This document shows, piece after piece, positions 25,346 through 34,806 of a stretch of DNA of 64,000 bases; the first letter of the stretch is position 1, and the number at the start of each line of letters is the position of its first letter. The DNA lies in assembly GCA_937898885.1 (NCBI GenBank), contig CALDKD010000071.1:4701-68700 (forward strand), read 5' to 3'. The notes under the pieces were generated by a model. The model searched no databases, was not told where the DNA came from, and was given only the letters and a program-made list of their open reading frames with translations. Position numbers and translations under genes: made by a program. This DNA is from an uncultured Bacteroidales bacterium. Its GTDB lineage: Bacteria > Bacteroidota > Bacteroidia > Bacteroidales > Bacteroidaceae.

Positions 25346-27820
25346 TTACCTCAGATACTTGACACCGTTCCTGATGATGATGCCCTGATAGTCTTCCGTA
25401 ACAGGCAGACCATAGATATTGTACATCACGTCAGTATCAATGTGGTTGTCAACTGTAACAATCTCAACCGGGGTGATATCCTTGCGCTTGATGGTGCGGA
25501 ATATGGTATAAGGCTCAAGGTCCTTGTTTACGGTAACAGTGCCCTTGGCACCCTTGATGGCGCCGCTCTCACCGTAGTTCTTCATATGGAACTCAATGCG
25601 GTTGCTGTAAACGTAAATCATCATAGCCTGGATAACCTTGGCATTCTTGGTATAGTTCTGCTGAATCCAGTCGCCCTCAATTGTGTTGTTGTAGTAACGC
25701 ATACTGCCCAAGAACAGTGATACGAATGAAGGATCGGCATCCGACGGCTCAACCGGGTCAACCGGATCAACCTCCTCTGATACAGCCTCATACTGATAGA
25801 TGCAGTTCTTATAGTCTGCACCGTTAAGTGTCAGAGTGGTGGCAGATGCTGAGAAATCATCAATCTTTGTACCCTTAACACGATACTTGCCGGCTCCAGT
25901 CATATCAACAATCTCGGTACCGAGTGCAGAATAACCCTCGCTGCTGTACTGGTGGATAACCAGATAATATGCGTTGTCCTTGAGCTCGGAGACCTTCTTT
26001 GCCACGAGATTCGCTGCGGTAGGATCCTCTATCTCGAACCAGTAGCCGTGGCCCTGCTCACCGCCATAAACGGCATCGGTCTTGAAGTTGTAGCCGAAGT
26101 CCGCGCCTACCGACATATTATATGTAGTACCGCCGGCAATAACCGATGTGCTGAATCTGTCCTCGCCATCCTCCTTTACAATTTTAGCCTCCTGCCTGTT
26201 TGCGGCGTCAAGCATTGCGATTCTTGAGGTTGAGCTGTCCCAGCCAAGATACTTACCGTTGGCAAAACCCTTCATATAGTACTTGTAGCTGCTGCCCTCC
26301 TGAGGCTCTGAGCTGGTCTTTCCCTCAACATACTGATAAACGCACTTGCCGAAATCTGCAGCCGGAAGGGAGAGAGACTCCACGGATGAGCTCATACCGC
26401 TTACTGCGATGCCCTCCAGACGGAACTTTCCGGCATTGTCAGTATTCTTCAGACTGTTGCTGAGTGCCATATAACCATTATAGTTCTGGATGATTACATA
26501 GTACTTGCCTGCCTCTGGCTCTGCGACCTTGGTAGCGGCAAGAGTCTCTGCCGCAGGATCGGCAATCTCGAACCAGTAACCGCTGTTCTGCTCACCGCTG
26601 CCTGCGCTTCCTGACTTGAAGTTGAAGCCGGTTCCGGCTGACAGATAATAGCTTGAGTTGTTGTAAGAGATGGTGGTGGTAAGCAGTGAGCCGTTGGTGA
26701 CTACAGACACAGGCTGTTTGTCAGCCTCATCTGCCAGACCGATGTTGGAGTTTGAGGTCGGAACTACTGCCAGATACTTGGCAACGCCGTCCACAATGGT
26801 CTTGAGATAGAATGCGGACTCCACTACTGGCTCCGGCTCCGGCTCAACATAACCCTGAACGGTGCCGTTCACGTGATTCTCATCGAATGAGGAGATCACC
26901 TTGCCGTTAACATCATATCTTGTAACACGCTGTGAGGTCTTCTCGCGGATATATGCCTTGTCGCCACCGTGATCGTGACCGTAAAGCATAATCAGGTTAG
27001 GATACTGGGAAAGGGCAGCCTTCAGCTCCTTGGCGCCAGACTCGCTCTTGGTCTCATTCTGACCCTTGTTGGCGGCAGAGATAGAGTTGCTGTCTCCGAA
27101 CGGGATATGGACAAGGAAGAACAGGGTCTTGTCAGGATCATCGGCATAAAGGCTTGCAATCTTCTTGCTGACCCACTCAACAGACTCCTTTGAGTAGTAA
27201 TAGTTCTCGTTTGACTTGAACAGATACTTGGCGGTGTTCAGAACAACGAAGTCGAAACCACCTACCTCGTAATGGTAAGCAGCCAGCAGTTTCATATCCT
27301 TGGAGCCATTTTTTACGGTCTCATAGAAGCACTCATCCGGAGCAAGCTCACCTACATCTTCTGACATTGGCTCAGTATAATAATCGGCGGAGTTCCATCC
27401 CTTTACCTTGTCGTCTCCATAGCCTGCGGCATCGTACTCGTGATTACCGCTTGCATAGATTACCGGAGTGGGAGCTCCCTCTGGGAATGCACCGCGTGTG
27501 GCTTTCTCAAGCAGTGTTCTGGCCTTCTTCCAGTGTCTCTCGGTAGGAGCGGTTACCTGGCTGGTGTAGTCACCGCCAAGAAGCATCAGGTCTATTGTCT
27601 CCTCCTGGCCCATCTTGGTCAATGTCGTGTTGATTGTTCCACGAAGACGTACCTTGCTGGTACTCTCACAATCAATCATGTCGTACTCGGTGTGAAGGTC
27701 GCTCAGACAGGCAATTGTCATGAGCAGGGAATCCTCACCCTCGGACTGCTGGGCCTTGGATGGAAGCATCCATAAAGATGCCACAAGAGCCAGACTTAAA
27801 CAGCGTAGCATTTTTCTCAT
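25346..27820 (-). CDS. Secreted metallophosphoesterase with two internal repeats and a C-terminal tail
   Basis: 824 residues with a signal peptide (~1-23). The calcineurin-like phosphoesterase domain (~33-300) has all five metal motifs: D41-x-H43, GGD84, GNH127E, H238 and GHDH (281-284). Two ~175-residue repeats follow (~335-498 and ~509-680), each with GYWFEI.DP.A and CVYQY/CIYQY landmarks; YWFEI recurs 178 residues apart. The last ~35 residues (MYNIYGLPV ... GIIIRNGVKYLR) resemble the tail on the 981-residue protein. I infer an exported phosphomonoesterase or phosphodiesterase; substrate unknown. Confidence 0.88.
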   Translation of the reverse strand: MRKMLRCLSLALVASLWMLPSKAQQSEGEDSLLMTIACLSDLHTEYDMIDCESTSKVRLRGTINTTLTKMGQEETIDLMLLGGDYTSQVTAPTERHWKKARTLLEKATRGAFPEGAPTPVIYASGNHEYDAAGYGDDKVKGWNSADYYTEPMSEDVGELAPDECFYETVKNGSKDMKLLAAYHYEVGGFDFVVLNTAKYLFKSNENYYYSKESVEWVSKKIASLYADDPDKTLFFLVHIPFGDSNSISAANKGQNETKSESGAKELKAALSQYPNLIMLYGHDHGGDKAYIREKTSQRVTRYDVNGKVISSFDENHVNGTVQGYVEPEPEPVVESAFYLKTIVDGVAKYLAVVPTSNSNIGLADEADKQPVSVVTNGSLLTTTISYNNSSYYLSAGTGFNFKSGSAGSGEQNSGYWFEIADPAAETLAATKVAEPEAGKYYVIIQNYNGYMALSNSLKNTDNAGKFRLEGIAVSGMSSSVESLSLPAADFGKCVYQYVEGKTSSEPQEGSSYKYYMKGFANGKYLGWDSSTSRIAMLDAANRQEAKIVKEDGEDRFSTSVIAGGTTYNMSVGADFGYNFKTDAVYGGEQGHGYWFEIEDPTAANLVAKKVSELKDNAYYLVIHQYSSEGYSALGTEIVDMTGAGKYRVKGTKIDDFSASATTLTLNGADYKNCIYQYEAVSEEVDPVDPVEPSDADPSFVSLFLGSMRYYNNTIEGDWIQQNYTKNAKVIQAMMIYVYSNRIEFHMKNYGESGAIKGAKGTVTVNKDLEPYTIFRTIKRKDITPVEIVTVDNHIDTDVMYNIYGLPVTEDYQGIIIRNGVKYLR

Positions 27821-27851
27821 AAGCTTTGTATTTAAAATTAATAAACTATAA

Positions 27852-28130
27852 TTACGGTTTAGAAACGCAAATGTAAGCGAAGTTCACAATAATGCCAAGC
27901 AAATCCGCAAAAAACCGCAGATGATATTCTGTTGTTTACGTCATGACAGAGTCAAGGCTGCTACGGAATTGCTAATTGGTAGTCTTCAAGTTGCCTGCGC
28001 GTGTTCTCCGTGGGGTATCCGTTATGCCTTCGTTTTGCCTTTGCCGCGCCTTGACCATTTCACCGATGTTTTTCCGCTCAAAAACGGAGCCAGAGCGAAC
28101 AACAAGCGAACAACAAAACGGACGTTTATT
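27852..28130 (-). pseudogene. Decayed minus-strand reading frame, possible dispersed repeat remnant
   Basis: Read on the minus strand, one frame gives protein-like sequence (…ERKNIGEMVKARQRQ…RRTRAGNLKTTN, stop, QFRSSLDSVMT, stop, TTEYHLRFFADLLG…YICVSKP, stop at 27852-27854), interrupted by only two in-frame stops in about 90 codons. I have an impression of similar peptide fragments recurring between genes in Bacteroidales, which I could not verify. It could be a relic of a mobile or multicopy element. The plus-strand frame at 27921-28190 looks like its shadow. Confidence 0.35.
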
Positions 28131-28162
28131 CAAGTAAATTCCGCTCCGCCCCAGAAAATTGC

Positions 28163-28170
28163 TAACTTTG
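28163..28170 (+). promoter_or_regulatory. -7 promoter element for the CE1 esterase gene
   Basis: TAACTTTG, 23 nt before the ATG at 28194. No clear -33 element. Confidence 0.5.
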
Positions 28171-28193
28171 CTGAAAACATTTCAATATAAGAT

Positions 28194-29360
28194 ATGAGAC
28201 ATCTTGCACTGACAATCATTGCGGCGGCTGCCGTTTGTCTGGGCGCAAAGGCCCAGAGGATGCCGGGAAGGGTGAGCTTTCCCGAAGGCTCCTATTCCCC
28301 TGTGACCAATATCAACCGTAACGGGTTCCCCAGGGTACTTCAGGACGGCAGTGTAATGTTCCAGACAAATGCGCCGGCTGCCAGTAACGTGCAGATTGAC
28401 CTTGGAGGCAGAAAGTACGATATGGTCAAAGGCGACAACGGCGTATGGAGCGTGACTACAGCAACGCAGGTGCCGGGCTTCCATTATTATTCGCTGATAG
28501 TTGACGAAGTGTCGGTCAGCGACCCGGCCAGCTACACCTTCTACGGATGCAGCCGCGTGTCGAGCGCCATTGAGATCCGCGAGGACGGCTGCGACGACTT
28601 CGAGGTGCAGGACGTTCCGCACGGTCAGGTGCGCACGCTGAGCTACTATTCCAATCTTGAAAAGGCCTGGCGTCCGATATGCGTCTATACTCCTGCCGGT
28701 TACGACGAAGGCAACAAGCGTTATCCTGTCGTATATATACAGCATGGCGGTGGCGAGGACCACACCGGATGGATGGCTCAGGGACGCGTTGCCAACATTC
28801 TGGACAACCTGATTGCCCAGGGCAAGGCCGTGCCTATGATTGTGGTGAGCCCCAACAGCAACATCACCCGTACCTCTGGCGGAATGGGCGGATACAGCCG
28901 CACAGGAATGAAGCCTTATCTTGAAGAGATGGCGATGGAGATTATTCCGTTCATTGACAAGACATTCCGGACCAAGGCCGATGCGAGACACCGCGCTATG
29001 TGCGGCCTTTCAATGGGAGGCGGTCAGTCATTCTACATCGGCCTGAACAGCCCTCAGCTCTTTGCCAACGTAGGAATCTTCTCAACCGGAATGTTCGGCG
29101 GCATTCAGCAGGCCAAAGAACTGGATTTGGAAAACGAGGTGCCCGGAATATTGTCTGAAACCGAAAAATTCAACAGTCAGTTTGACCATTTTTACATGAC
29201 CTGCGGTGAGCAGGACCCCAGAATTGAGCATACCCGCAAAATGGCTGCCAAGATGCAGGCTGCCGGCATTGATGTAGAGTTTGAGTCATTCCCCGGAGAC
29301 CACGAGTGGCAACCGTGGCGCAAATCGCTGCATGCATTTGCGCAGAAGCTGTTCAAATAA
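28194..29360 (+). CDS. Carbohydrate esterase family 1-like exported esterase with N-terminal E-set domain
   Basis: 388 residues with a signal peptide (~1-20). Residues ~45-130 are an E-set/CBM48-like beta-sandwich (MFQTNAPAASNVQIDLGG...GFHYYSLIVDE), and ~145-388 an alpha/beta hydrolase with the Esterase D-type HGGGED loop. The catalytic triad is visible: Ser273 in GLSMGG, Asp341 in CGEQDP and His370 in GDHEW. This two-domain layout matches feruloyl and acetylxylan esterases that remove side groups from plant xylan. With the GH9 enzyme nearby it suggests polysaccharide use; the acyl group removed is inferred. Confidence 0.88.
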   Translation: MRHLALTIIAAAAVCLGAKAQRMPGRVSFPEGSYSPVTNINRNGFPRVLQDGSVMFQTNAPAASNVQIDLGGRKYDMVKGDNGVWSVTTATQVPGFHYYSLIVDEVSVSDPASYTFYGCSRVSSAIEIREDGCDDFEVQDVPHGQVRTLSYYSNLEKAWRPICVYTPAGYDEGNKRYPVVYIQHGGGEDHTGWMAQGRVANILDNLIAQGKAVPMIVVSPNSNITRTSGGMGGYSRTGMKPYLEEMAMEIIPFIDKTFRTKADARHRAMCGLSMGGGQSFYIGLNSPQLFANVGIFSTGMFGGIQQAKELDLENEVPGILSETEKFNSQFDHFYMTCGEQDPRIEHTRKMAAKMQAAGIDVEFESFPGDHEWQPWRKSLHAFAQKLFK

Positions 29361-29404
29361 CCAATCCCGACAGTCCGGATGTGGAGTAAGATAGCGCCGC
29401 GTGT

Positions 29405-30385
29405 ATGAAGTATCTGATAATAGCCATATTGTTCATAGGAATTGTTTTGGTGCTGGTGCCTAACATTTTGTTTGTGGCACTTAGAATAATCTCTACAATT
29501 TTCCGCTTTAGGATACCATACAGGCCATTTGGCATAGTAGCGGCAGGACTATTCCTGGCATCGGCATTGACGCTTACCTATGGGTACGGCATAGGCAGAT
29601 TCAGGTACGAGGTGAGAAGCTGGGAGTTTGCGGACGCATCTGTCCCCGAGGCGTTCAACGGATACAGGATTGTCCACATATCCGATATTCACAGCGGAGG
29701 CTGGATAGGCCATGAGCGCAGATTGCAGAGAATAATCGATGAAATCAGCGAAATCGGTCCTGATCTGATATGCTTTACAGGCGACCTTGTCGATATCAGT
29801 CCGGACGAGGCTTTAAAGCTGGCTCCCGTTCTCAAGACACTGAACGCGCCGGATGGAGTAATATCCGTCCTTGGCAATCACGACTATATTCCATACAACC
29901 GGAGTATCAGTGAGGGTGAGCGTTCACAGTTAATAGAAAAACTTACATTCATAGAGCGCGACACACTTGGTTGGATACTTTTGATGAACCAGAATGCAAT
30001 CATTCGCAAAGGGGGCGACAGCATAGCCATCATAGGAACGGAGAACCAGAGTATGGGCATTCACAATGTGGTGCAGAGAGGGGATTTACCAAAAGCAATG
30101 GAGGGTACTGACGGTATGATGCGCATTCTGCTCACGCATGACCCGACCCACTGGCACGGTCAGGTTACAGGCAAGACCGACATCCCGCTCACGCTGTCCG
30201 GACACACTCACGCCATGCAGTTCCGCATTGCCAGATTCACTCCATCACGCTGGCTTTTTCCTGAATATGCCGGCCTTTACACCGATGGAGCGCGGCAGCT
30301 TTATGTGAACATCGGACTGGGCGGCTCAATGCCGGTACGCATCGGCGCCACTCCCGAGATTACCGTACTCACGCTGAAGCGATGA
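29405..30385 (+). CDS. Membrane-anchored metallophosphoesterase (YkuE/YaeI-like)
   Basis: 326 residues. Two or three hydrophobic segments (~1-22, 28-60) anchor the protein; the rest is a calcineurin-like phosphoesterase with metal motifs HISDIHSGGW, CFTGDLVD, VLGNHDY, LLTHDP and LSGHTHAMQF in order. Relatives include YkuE and YaeI, the latter a UDP-2,3-diacylglucosamine hydrolase-like or lipid-directed enzyme. It starts 44 nt after the CE1 gene on the same strand and may be co-transcribed. Substrate not determinable. Confidence 0.88.
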   Translation: MKYLIIAILFIGIVLVLVPNILFVALRIISTIFRFRIPYRPFGIVAAGLFLASALTLTYGYGIGRFRYEVRSWEFADASVPEAFNGYRIVHISDIHSGGWIGHERRLQRIIDEISEIGPDLICFTGDLVDISPDEALKLAPVLKTLNAPDGVISVLGNHDYIPYNRSISEGERSQLIEKLTFIERDTLGWILLMNQNAIIRKGGDSIAIIGTENQSMGIHNVVQRGDLPKAMEGTDGMMRILLTHDPTHWHGQVTGKTDIPLTLSGHTHAMQFRIARFTPSRWLFPEYAGLYTDGARQLYVNIGLGGSMPVRIGATPEITVLTLKR

Positions 30386-30415
30386 CCTTGCGATGAAATA
30401 AAACGCGATATTCCA

Positions 30416-30445
30416 TTGCCAGCAGTGCGCCTTTATATAACTTTG
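30416..30445 (+). promoter_or_regulatory. Promoter of the leuS-yitT-rdgB-porZ operon
   Basis: -33 TTG (30416-30418 as ATTG) and -7 TAACTTTG (30438-30445) are 19 nt apart, the usual Bacteroidota spacing. The ATG of leuS is 45 nt downstream. Confidence 0.6.
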
Positions 30446-30490
30446 CAATTAAATTGCATAGTAAGAACAAAAATAAAATCATAATCAGAG

Positions 30491-33325
30491 ATGGAGTACA
30501 ATTTCAGAGAGATTGAGCAGAAGTGGCAGAAGAGATGGGCCGAGAATGGCACATACACAGTAAAGGAGGATGAGTCACGTCCTAAATACTATGTTCTCAA
30601 CATGTTCCCGTATCCGTCGGGCGCCGGCCTGCACGTAGGTCACCCGTTAGGCTACATAGCATCGGATATCTACGCACGCTACAAGCGTCAGTGCGGCTTC
30701 AATGTGCTGAACCCTATGGGATACGATGCATACGGACTTCCGGCAGAGCAGTACGCCATCCAGACCGGACAGCATCCGGCCATCACAACAAGCCAGAACA
30801 TCAACCGCTACCGCGAGCAGCTTGACAAGATAGGTTTCTCATTCGACTGGAACCGCGAGGTACGCACCTGCGAGCCCGGCTACTACCATTGGACGCAGTG
30901 GGCATTCCAGAAAATGTTCGGCAGCTATTACGACTATGACCTGCGGAAGGCACAGCCTATTGAAAAGCTGATAAGCCATTTCCAGGAGAATGGCACAGAG
31001 GGTATCAATGCCGCACAGAGCGAGGAGCTGACATTCACCGCCGCAGAGTGGAACGCATATAGTGAGAAGGAGCAGTCTGACATACTTATGAACTACCGCA
31101 TAGCCTATCAGGGCGAGACGATGGTGAACTGGTGCCAGGGACTCGGCACGGTGCTTGCCAACGACGAGGTTGTTGAGGGTGTGTCTGTCCGTGGAGGCTT
31201 CCCTGTAGAGCAGAAGAAAATGCGTCAGTGGTGTCTGCGCGTATCGGCATACTCACAGCGTCTGCTTGACGGTCTTGACACAATAGACTGGTCTGAGTCC
31301 ATCAAGGAGACACAGCGCAACTGGATAGGCCGCTCAGAGGGTACCGAGATGGTGTTCAAGGTAAAGGACAGTGACTTCACCTTCACTATATTCACCACCC
31401 GCGCCGACACCATCTTCGGTGTTACGTTTATGGTGCTGGCACCAGAGAGCGAGCTTGTATCCACACTCACCACAGCGGCACAGAAGGCAGAGGTTGACGC
31501 ATACGTTGACCGTGTAAGGAAGCGCACTGAGCGCGAGCGCATTGCAGACCGCAAGGTTACTGGCGTGTTCAGCGGCTCTTACGCCATCAATCCTCTCACA
31601 GGCGAGGATGTTCCAATATGGATAAGCGATTATGTCCTGGCCGGCTACGGTACCGGCGCCATTATGGCTGTTCCGGCACACGACAGCCGCGACTATGCGT
31701 TTGCCAGGCATTTCGGACTTGAGATACGTCCGCTCATCGAGGGTTGCGATGTATCGGAGCAGAGCTTCGATGCCAAGGAGGGTATCATGATGAACTCGCC
31801 TAGACCGGACCAGATCCGCCAGGGTGGTCTGGTGCTCAACGGACTTACCGTAAAGGAGGCAATAGCCGCCACAAAGAAATATGTCAAGGAGAACCGCTTA
31901 GGCAATATTAAGGTGAACTACCGTCTGCGCGACGCAATCTTCAGCCGTCAGCGCTACTGGGGCGAGCCGTTCCCTGTATATTACGACAATGGCATTCCAA
32001 AGATGGTTCCAGAGAGCTGCCTGCCGCTTGAGTTGCCTGAGATAAGCGAGTACAAGCCTACTGAGACCGGAGAGCCGCCACTCGGACATGCCGTCAAGTG
32101 GGCTTTCGACACCCGGAGCAACACTATCGTTGACAAGAGCCTGATTGACAACAAGACCATATTCCCGCTTGAGCTCAACACAATGCCTGGTTTCGCAGGC
32201 TCATCGGCATACTATCTGCGCTATATGGACCCGCACGACAACCAGGGTCTGGTAAGCGCGGCTGCCGACAGCTACTGGAAGTGCGTTGACCTGTATCTTG
32301 GAGGCTCGGAGCATGCCACAGGCCACCTGATTTACTCACGCTTCTGGAACAAGTTCCTGCACGACCTGGGCTACAGCGTTGTGGAGGAGCCGTTCAGCAA
32401 GCTCATCAACCAGGGTATGATTCAGGGACGCAGCAACTTTGTATATCGCATAAAGGACACCAACACATTCGTATCACTCGGCCTTAAAGAGCAGTACGAC
32501 ACCACTCCCATCCACGTAGATGTGAACATTGTAAGCAACGACATTCTTGATGTTGAGGCATTCAAGGCCTGGAGACCGGAGTACAATACAGCAGAGTTCA
32601 TCCTTGAGGATGGCAAATATGTGTGCGGCTGGGCTGTGGAGAAGATGAGCAAGTCTATGTTCAATGTGGTGAATCCTGACGTTGTGACTGAGAAGTACGG
32701 TGCCGACACTCTGCGTATGTATGAGATGTTCCTTGGCCCGCTTGAGCAGTCAAAGCCCTGGGATACCAACGGCATTGACGGCTGCCACCGCTTCATCCGC
32801 AAGATGTGGAACCTGTTCACCGACAAGGACGGCAACCTGAGCGTGTCTGATGCAGAGCCCACAAAGGATGAGCTGAAATCAATACACAAGCTTATCAAGA
32901 AGGTTACCGAGGATATTGAGAACTTCTCATACAACACATCAATCAGCGCGTTTATGATTTGCGTTAACGAGCTATCATCACTCAAGTGCTGCAACAGAGA
33001 GGTTCTTGGCATACTGGTACGACTTATCGCACCATTCGCACCACACATTGCCGAAGAGCTTTGGGAGGCTCTGGGACATACCACAAGCGTATGCGACTCT
33101 GAGTGGCCTGAGTTCAATGAGGAATACCTCAAGGAGAACAGCATCACCTACTCCATCTCATTCAACGGCAAGACCCGTTTTACAATGGACTTCCCGCTCG
33201 ATGCCACCCCGGAGCAGATACAACAGGCTGTCCTTGCCAATGAGAAGGCACAAAGCTACATTGACGGAAAGGATATCCGTAAGGTGATTGTGGTTCCGAA
33301 GAAGATTGTGAACATTGTTCTCTGA
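30491..33325 (+). CDS. leuS: Leucyl-tRNA synthetase
   Basis: 944 residues; charges tRNA-Leu with leucine. Class I motifs are present: HVGHPLGY (HIGH) near residue 48 and EKMSKSMFNVV (KMSKS) near residue 718. The CP1 editing domain (~230-440) has the threonine-rich FTTRADTIFGVTF loop and a GTGAIMAVPAHDSRDY segment that clears mischarged residues. Length is near that of other Bacteroidota LeuRS, longer than the E. coli enzyme (860) through an insertion after residue ~150. First gene of an operon with 12 nt, -4 nt and 0 nt spacers. Confidence 0.98.
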   Translation: MEYNFREIEQKWQKRWAENGTYTVKEDESRPKYYVLNMFPYPSGAGLHVGHPLGYIASDIYARYKRQCGFNVLNPMGYDAYGLPAEQYAIQTGQHPAITTSQNINRYREQLDKIGFSFDWNREVRTCEPGYYHWTQWAFQKMFGSYYDYDLRKAQPIEKLISHFQENGTEGINAAQSEELTFTAAEWNAYSEKEQSDILMNYRIAYQGETMVNWCQGLGTVLANDEVVEGVSVRGGFPVEQKKMRQWCLRVSAYSQRLLDGLDTIDWSESIKETQRNWIGRSEGTEMVFKVKDSDFTFTIFTTRADTIFGVTFMVLAPESELVSTLTTAAQKAEVDAYVDRVRKRTERERIADRKVTGVFSGSYAINPLTGEDVPIWISDYVLAGYGTGAIMAVPAHDSRDYAFARHFGLEIRPLIEGCDVSEQSFDAKEGIMMNSPRPDQIRQGGLVLNGLTVKEAIAATKKYVKENRLGNIKVNYRLRDAIFSRQRYWGEPFPVYYDNGIPKMVPESCLPLELPEISEYKPTETGEPPLGHAVKWAFDTRSNTIVDKSLIDNKTIFPLELNTMPGFAGSSAYYLRYMDPHDNQGLVSAAADSYWKCVDLYLGGSEHATGHLIYSRFWNKFLHDLGYSVVEEPFSKLINQGMIQGRSNFVYRIKDTNTFVSLGLKEQYDTTPIHVDVNIVSNDILDVEAFKAWRPEYNTAEFILEDGKYVCGWAVEKMSKSMFNVVNPDVVTEKYGADTLRMYEMFLGPLEQSKPWDTNGIDGCHRFIRKMWNLFTDKDGNLSVSDAEPTKDELKSIHKLIKKVTEDIENFSYNTSISAFMICVNELSSLKCCNREVLGILVRLIAPFAPHIAEELWEALGHTTSVCDSEWPEFNEEYLKENSITYSISFNGKTRFTMDFPLDATPEQIQQAVLANEKAQSYIDGKDIRKVIVVPKKIVNIVL

Positions 33326-33337
33326 ATTGTATAAGTT

Positions 33338-34234
33338 ATGGCAACTGAACTGAAGAAAAAATTCATTCACGAGTTCAATGACTATCTTGCCATAGCTGTG
33401 GGACTCGCGCTATATGCGCTCAGCTGGACAACGCTTATGCTGCCTTACGGTATTACAACCGGAGGTGTGACCGGTGTGTCTGCCATTATATTTTACGCCA
33501 CCGGCTTTGAGATGCAGATAAGCTATCTGCTTATCAACAGCGTGTTCCTGATATTCGCACTAAAGATTCTTGGCTGGCGTTTCTGTGCCAAAACCGTCTA
33601 TGCGGTACTCCTGCTCACAATATTCCTGAAGGTGGGACAGATATTTATGTCCGACGGCAATGGCGGGTTCAAGCTGATCCTGGGTGAGGGTCAGAACTTT
33701 ATGGCCTGCGTTGTGGGCGCCATACTCTGTGGCATAGGCGTGGGAATGTGCTTTGCGGCCAATGGCAGTACAGGAGGCACTGATATCATAGCCGCCATAG
33801 TGAACAAATACCGCGATGTTTCTTTAGGAAGGGTTATCCTTTTTATAGATATCCTTATCATTGGAAGCACCTATTTTGTATTCCACGATATTACCAGAAT
33901 GTTATTCGGTTATGTCACTATGATGATAATGAGCGCATCACTGGATTTTTACGTGAACAGTGCCCGTCAGTCCATTCAGATACTTATCTTCTCATACAAA
34001 TACGAGGAACTGGCCAATTACATCAATCAGGAGATACACCGTGGAGTGACCGTGCTTAATGGCATGGGATGGTACAGCAAGCAGGAAAGCCACGTGCTTG
34101 TGGTGCTTGTGCGAAAGCCCGACGCCACCAACATTCTGAGAGCCATAAAACAAATTGACCCCAACGCTTTCATATCCATGAGCCGTGTTGTTGGAGTATA
34201 TGGTCAGGGATTTGATAAAATAAAAGTAAAATGA
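33338..34234 (+). CDS. YitT family membrane protein (DUF161/DUF2179)
   Basis: 298 residues. Five or six membrane helices (~20-210), with the family's TTLMLPYGITTGGVTGVSAI and GSTGGTDIIAAIVNKY motifs, are followed by a cytosolic ferredoxin-like DUF2179 domain (~220-298; RGVTVLNGMGWYSKQESHVLVVLVRK). The family is widespread but its transport or sensory role is not established. Co-transcribed after leuS; overlaps rdgB by 4 nt as ATGA. Confidence 0.9.
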   Translation: MATELKKKFIHEFNDYLAIAVGLALYALSWTTLMLPYGITTGGVTGVSAIIFYATGFEMQISYLLINSVFLIFALKILGWRFCAKTVYAVLLLTIFLKVGQIFMSDGNGGFKLILGEGQNFMACVVGAILCGIGVGMCFAANGSTGGTDIIAAIVNKYRDVSLGRVILFIDILIIGSTYFVFHDITRMLFGYVTMMIMSASLDFYVNSARQSIQILIFSYKYEELANYINQEIHRGVTVLNGMGWYSKQESHVLVVLVRKPDATNILRAIKQIDPNAFISMSRVVGVYGQGFDKIKVK

Positions 34235-34806
34235 GACTTGTATTTGCAACAAACAATGCCCATAAGCTCAATGAGGTGGCGGCAATTCTGGGTGATGGAT
34301 TTGAGCTTCTGTCACTCGCTGACATAGGTTGTAATGAGGATATCCCCGAGACTTCAGATACACTTACCGGAAACGCCATTCAGAAGGCCCGCTACGTAAA
34401 GGAACACTATGGTCTGGACTGTTTTGCGGATGATACAGGCCTGGAGGTTGAGGCCCTTGACGGAGCTCCTGGTGTTCATTCGGCACGATACGCGGGAGAC
34501 CACGACTCTGAGGCCAATATGACGAGACTTCTGAATGAGTTGAAAGACAAAAATAACCGCAACGCACAATTTCGTACGGTTATCGCGTTATTAATTGGTG
34601 AGGAGGAGCTTTTGTTCGAGGGCATAGTTAAAGGACATATCATCAAAGAGAGACAAGGTTGCGAGGGATTCGGATATGATCCGATATTCGTTCCCGACGG
34701 ATACAGTGATTCTTTCGCGCAGTTGGGAATGGATGTCAAGAATAAGATCAGCCATAGGGCAAGAGCTACCGCCAAGCTTGTGGAATTTTTACAAAACAGA
34801 TTATAA
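34231..34806 (+). CDS. rdgB: Non-canonical purine NTP pyrophosphatase (RdgB/HAM1)
   Basis: 191 residues; hydrolyses ITP, dITP and XTP to monophosphates so they are not built into nucleic acids. It has the N-terminal FATNNAHKLNEV block, the catalytic FADDTGLEVEALDGAPGVHSARYAG segment, and the C-terminal GFGYDPIFVP and ISHRARA motifs, all diagnostic. Full length. Coupled to the YitT gene by an ATGA overlap; porZ starts at the base after its stop codon. Confidence 0.96.
   Translation: MRLVFATNNAHKLNEVAAILGDGFELLSLADIGCNEDIPETSDTLTGNAIQKARYVKEHYGLDCFADDTGLEVEALDGAPGVHSARYAGDHDSEANMTRLLNELKDKNNRNAQFRTVIALLIGEEELLFEGIVKGHIIKERQGCEGFGYDPIFVPDGYSDSFAQLGMDVKNKISHRARATAKLVEFLQNRL

Larger units (their letters stand above)
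27821..28193. other. Intergenic region, 373 nt, between divergent secreted-enzyme genes
   Basis: Holds the promoter of the CE1 gene at its right end (28163-28170) and, in between, a decayed coding-like frame on the minus strand (27852-28130). The promoter of the metallophosphoesterase must be near the left end but I see no clear match. Confidence 0.6.

Noticed and set aside
27921..28190. 89-codon plus-strand frame in the divergent gap
   Set aside because: Overlaps the CE1 promoter; the minus strand of the same stretch is far more protein-like, so this is taken as its shadow.
28182..28991. 269-codon minus-strand frame opposite the CE1 esterase
   Set aside because: Antisense shadow of a gene with a clear catalytic triad and signal peptide; the shadow has no recognisable domain.
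32422..33147. 241-codon minus-strand frame opposite leuS
   Set aside because: Shadow of the leuS C-terminal half, low-complexity Ser/Leu-rich product, no promoter.
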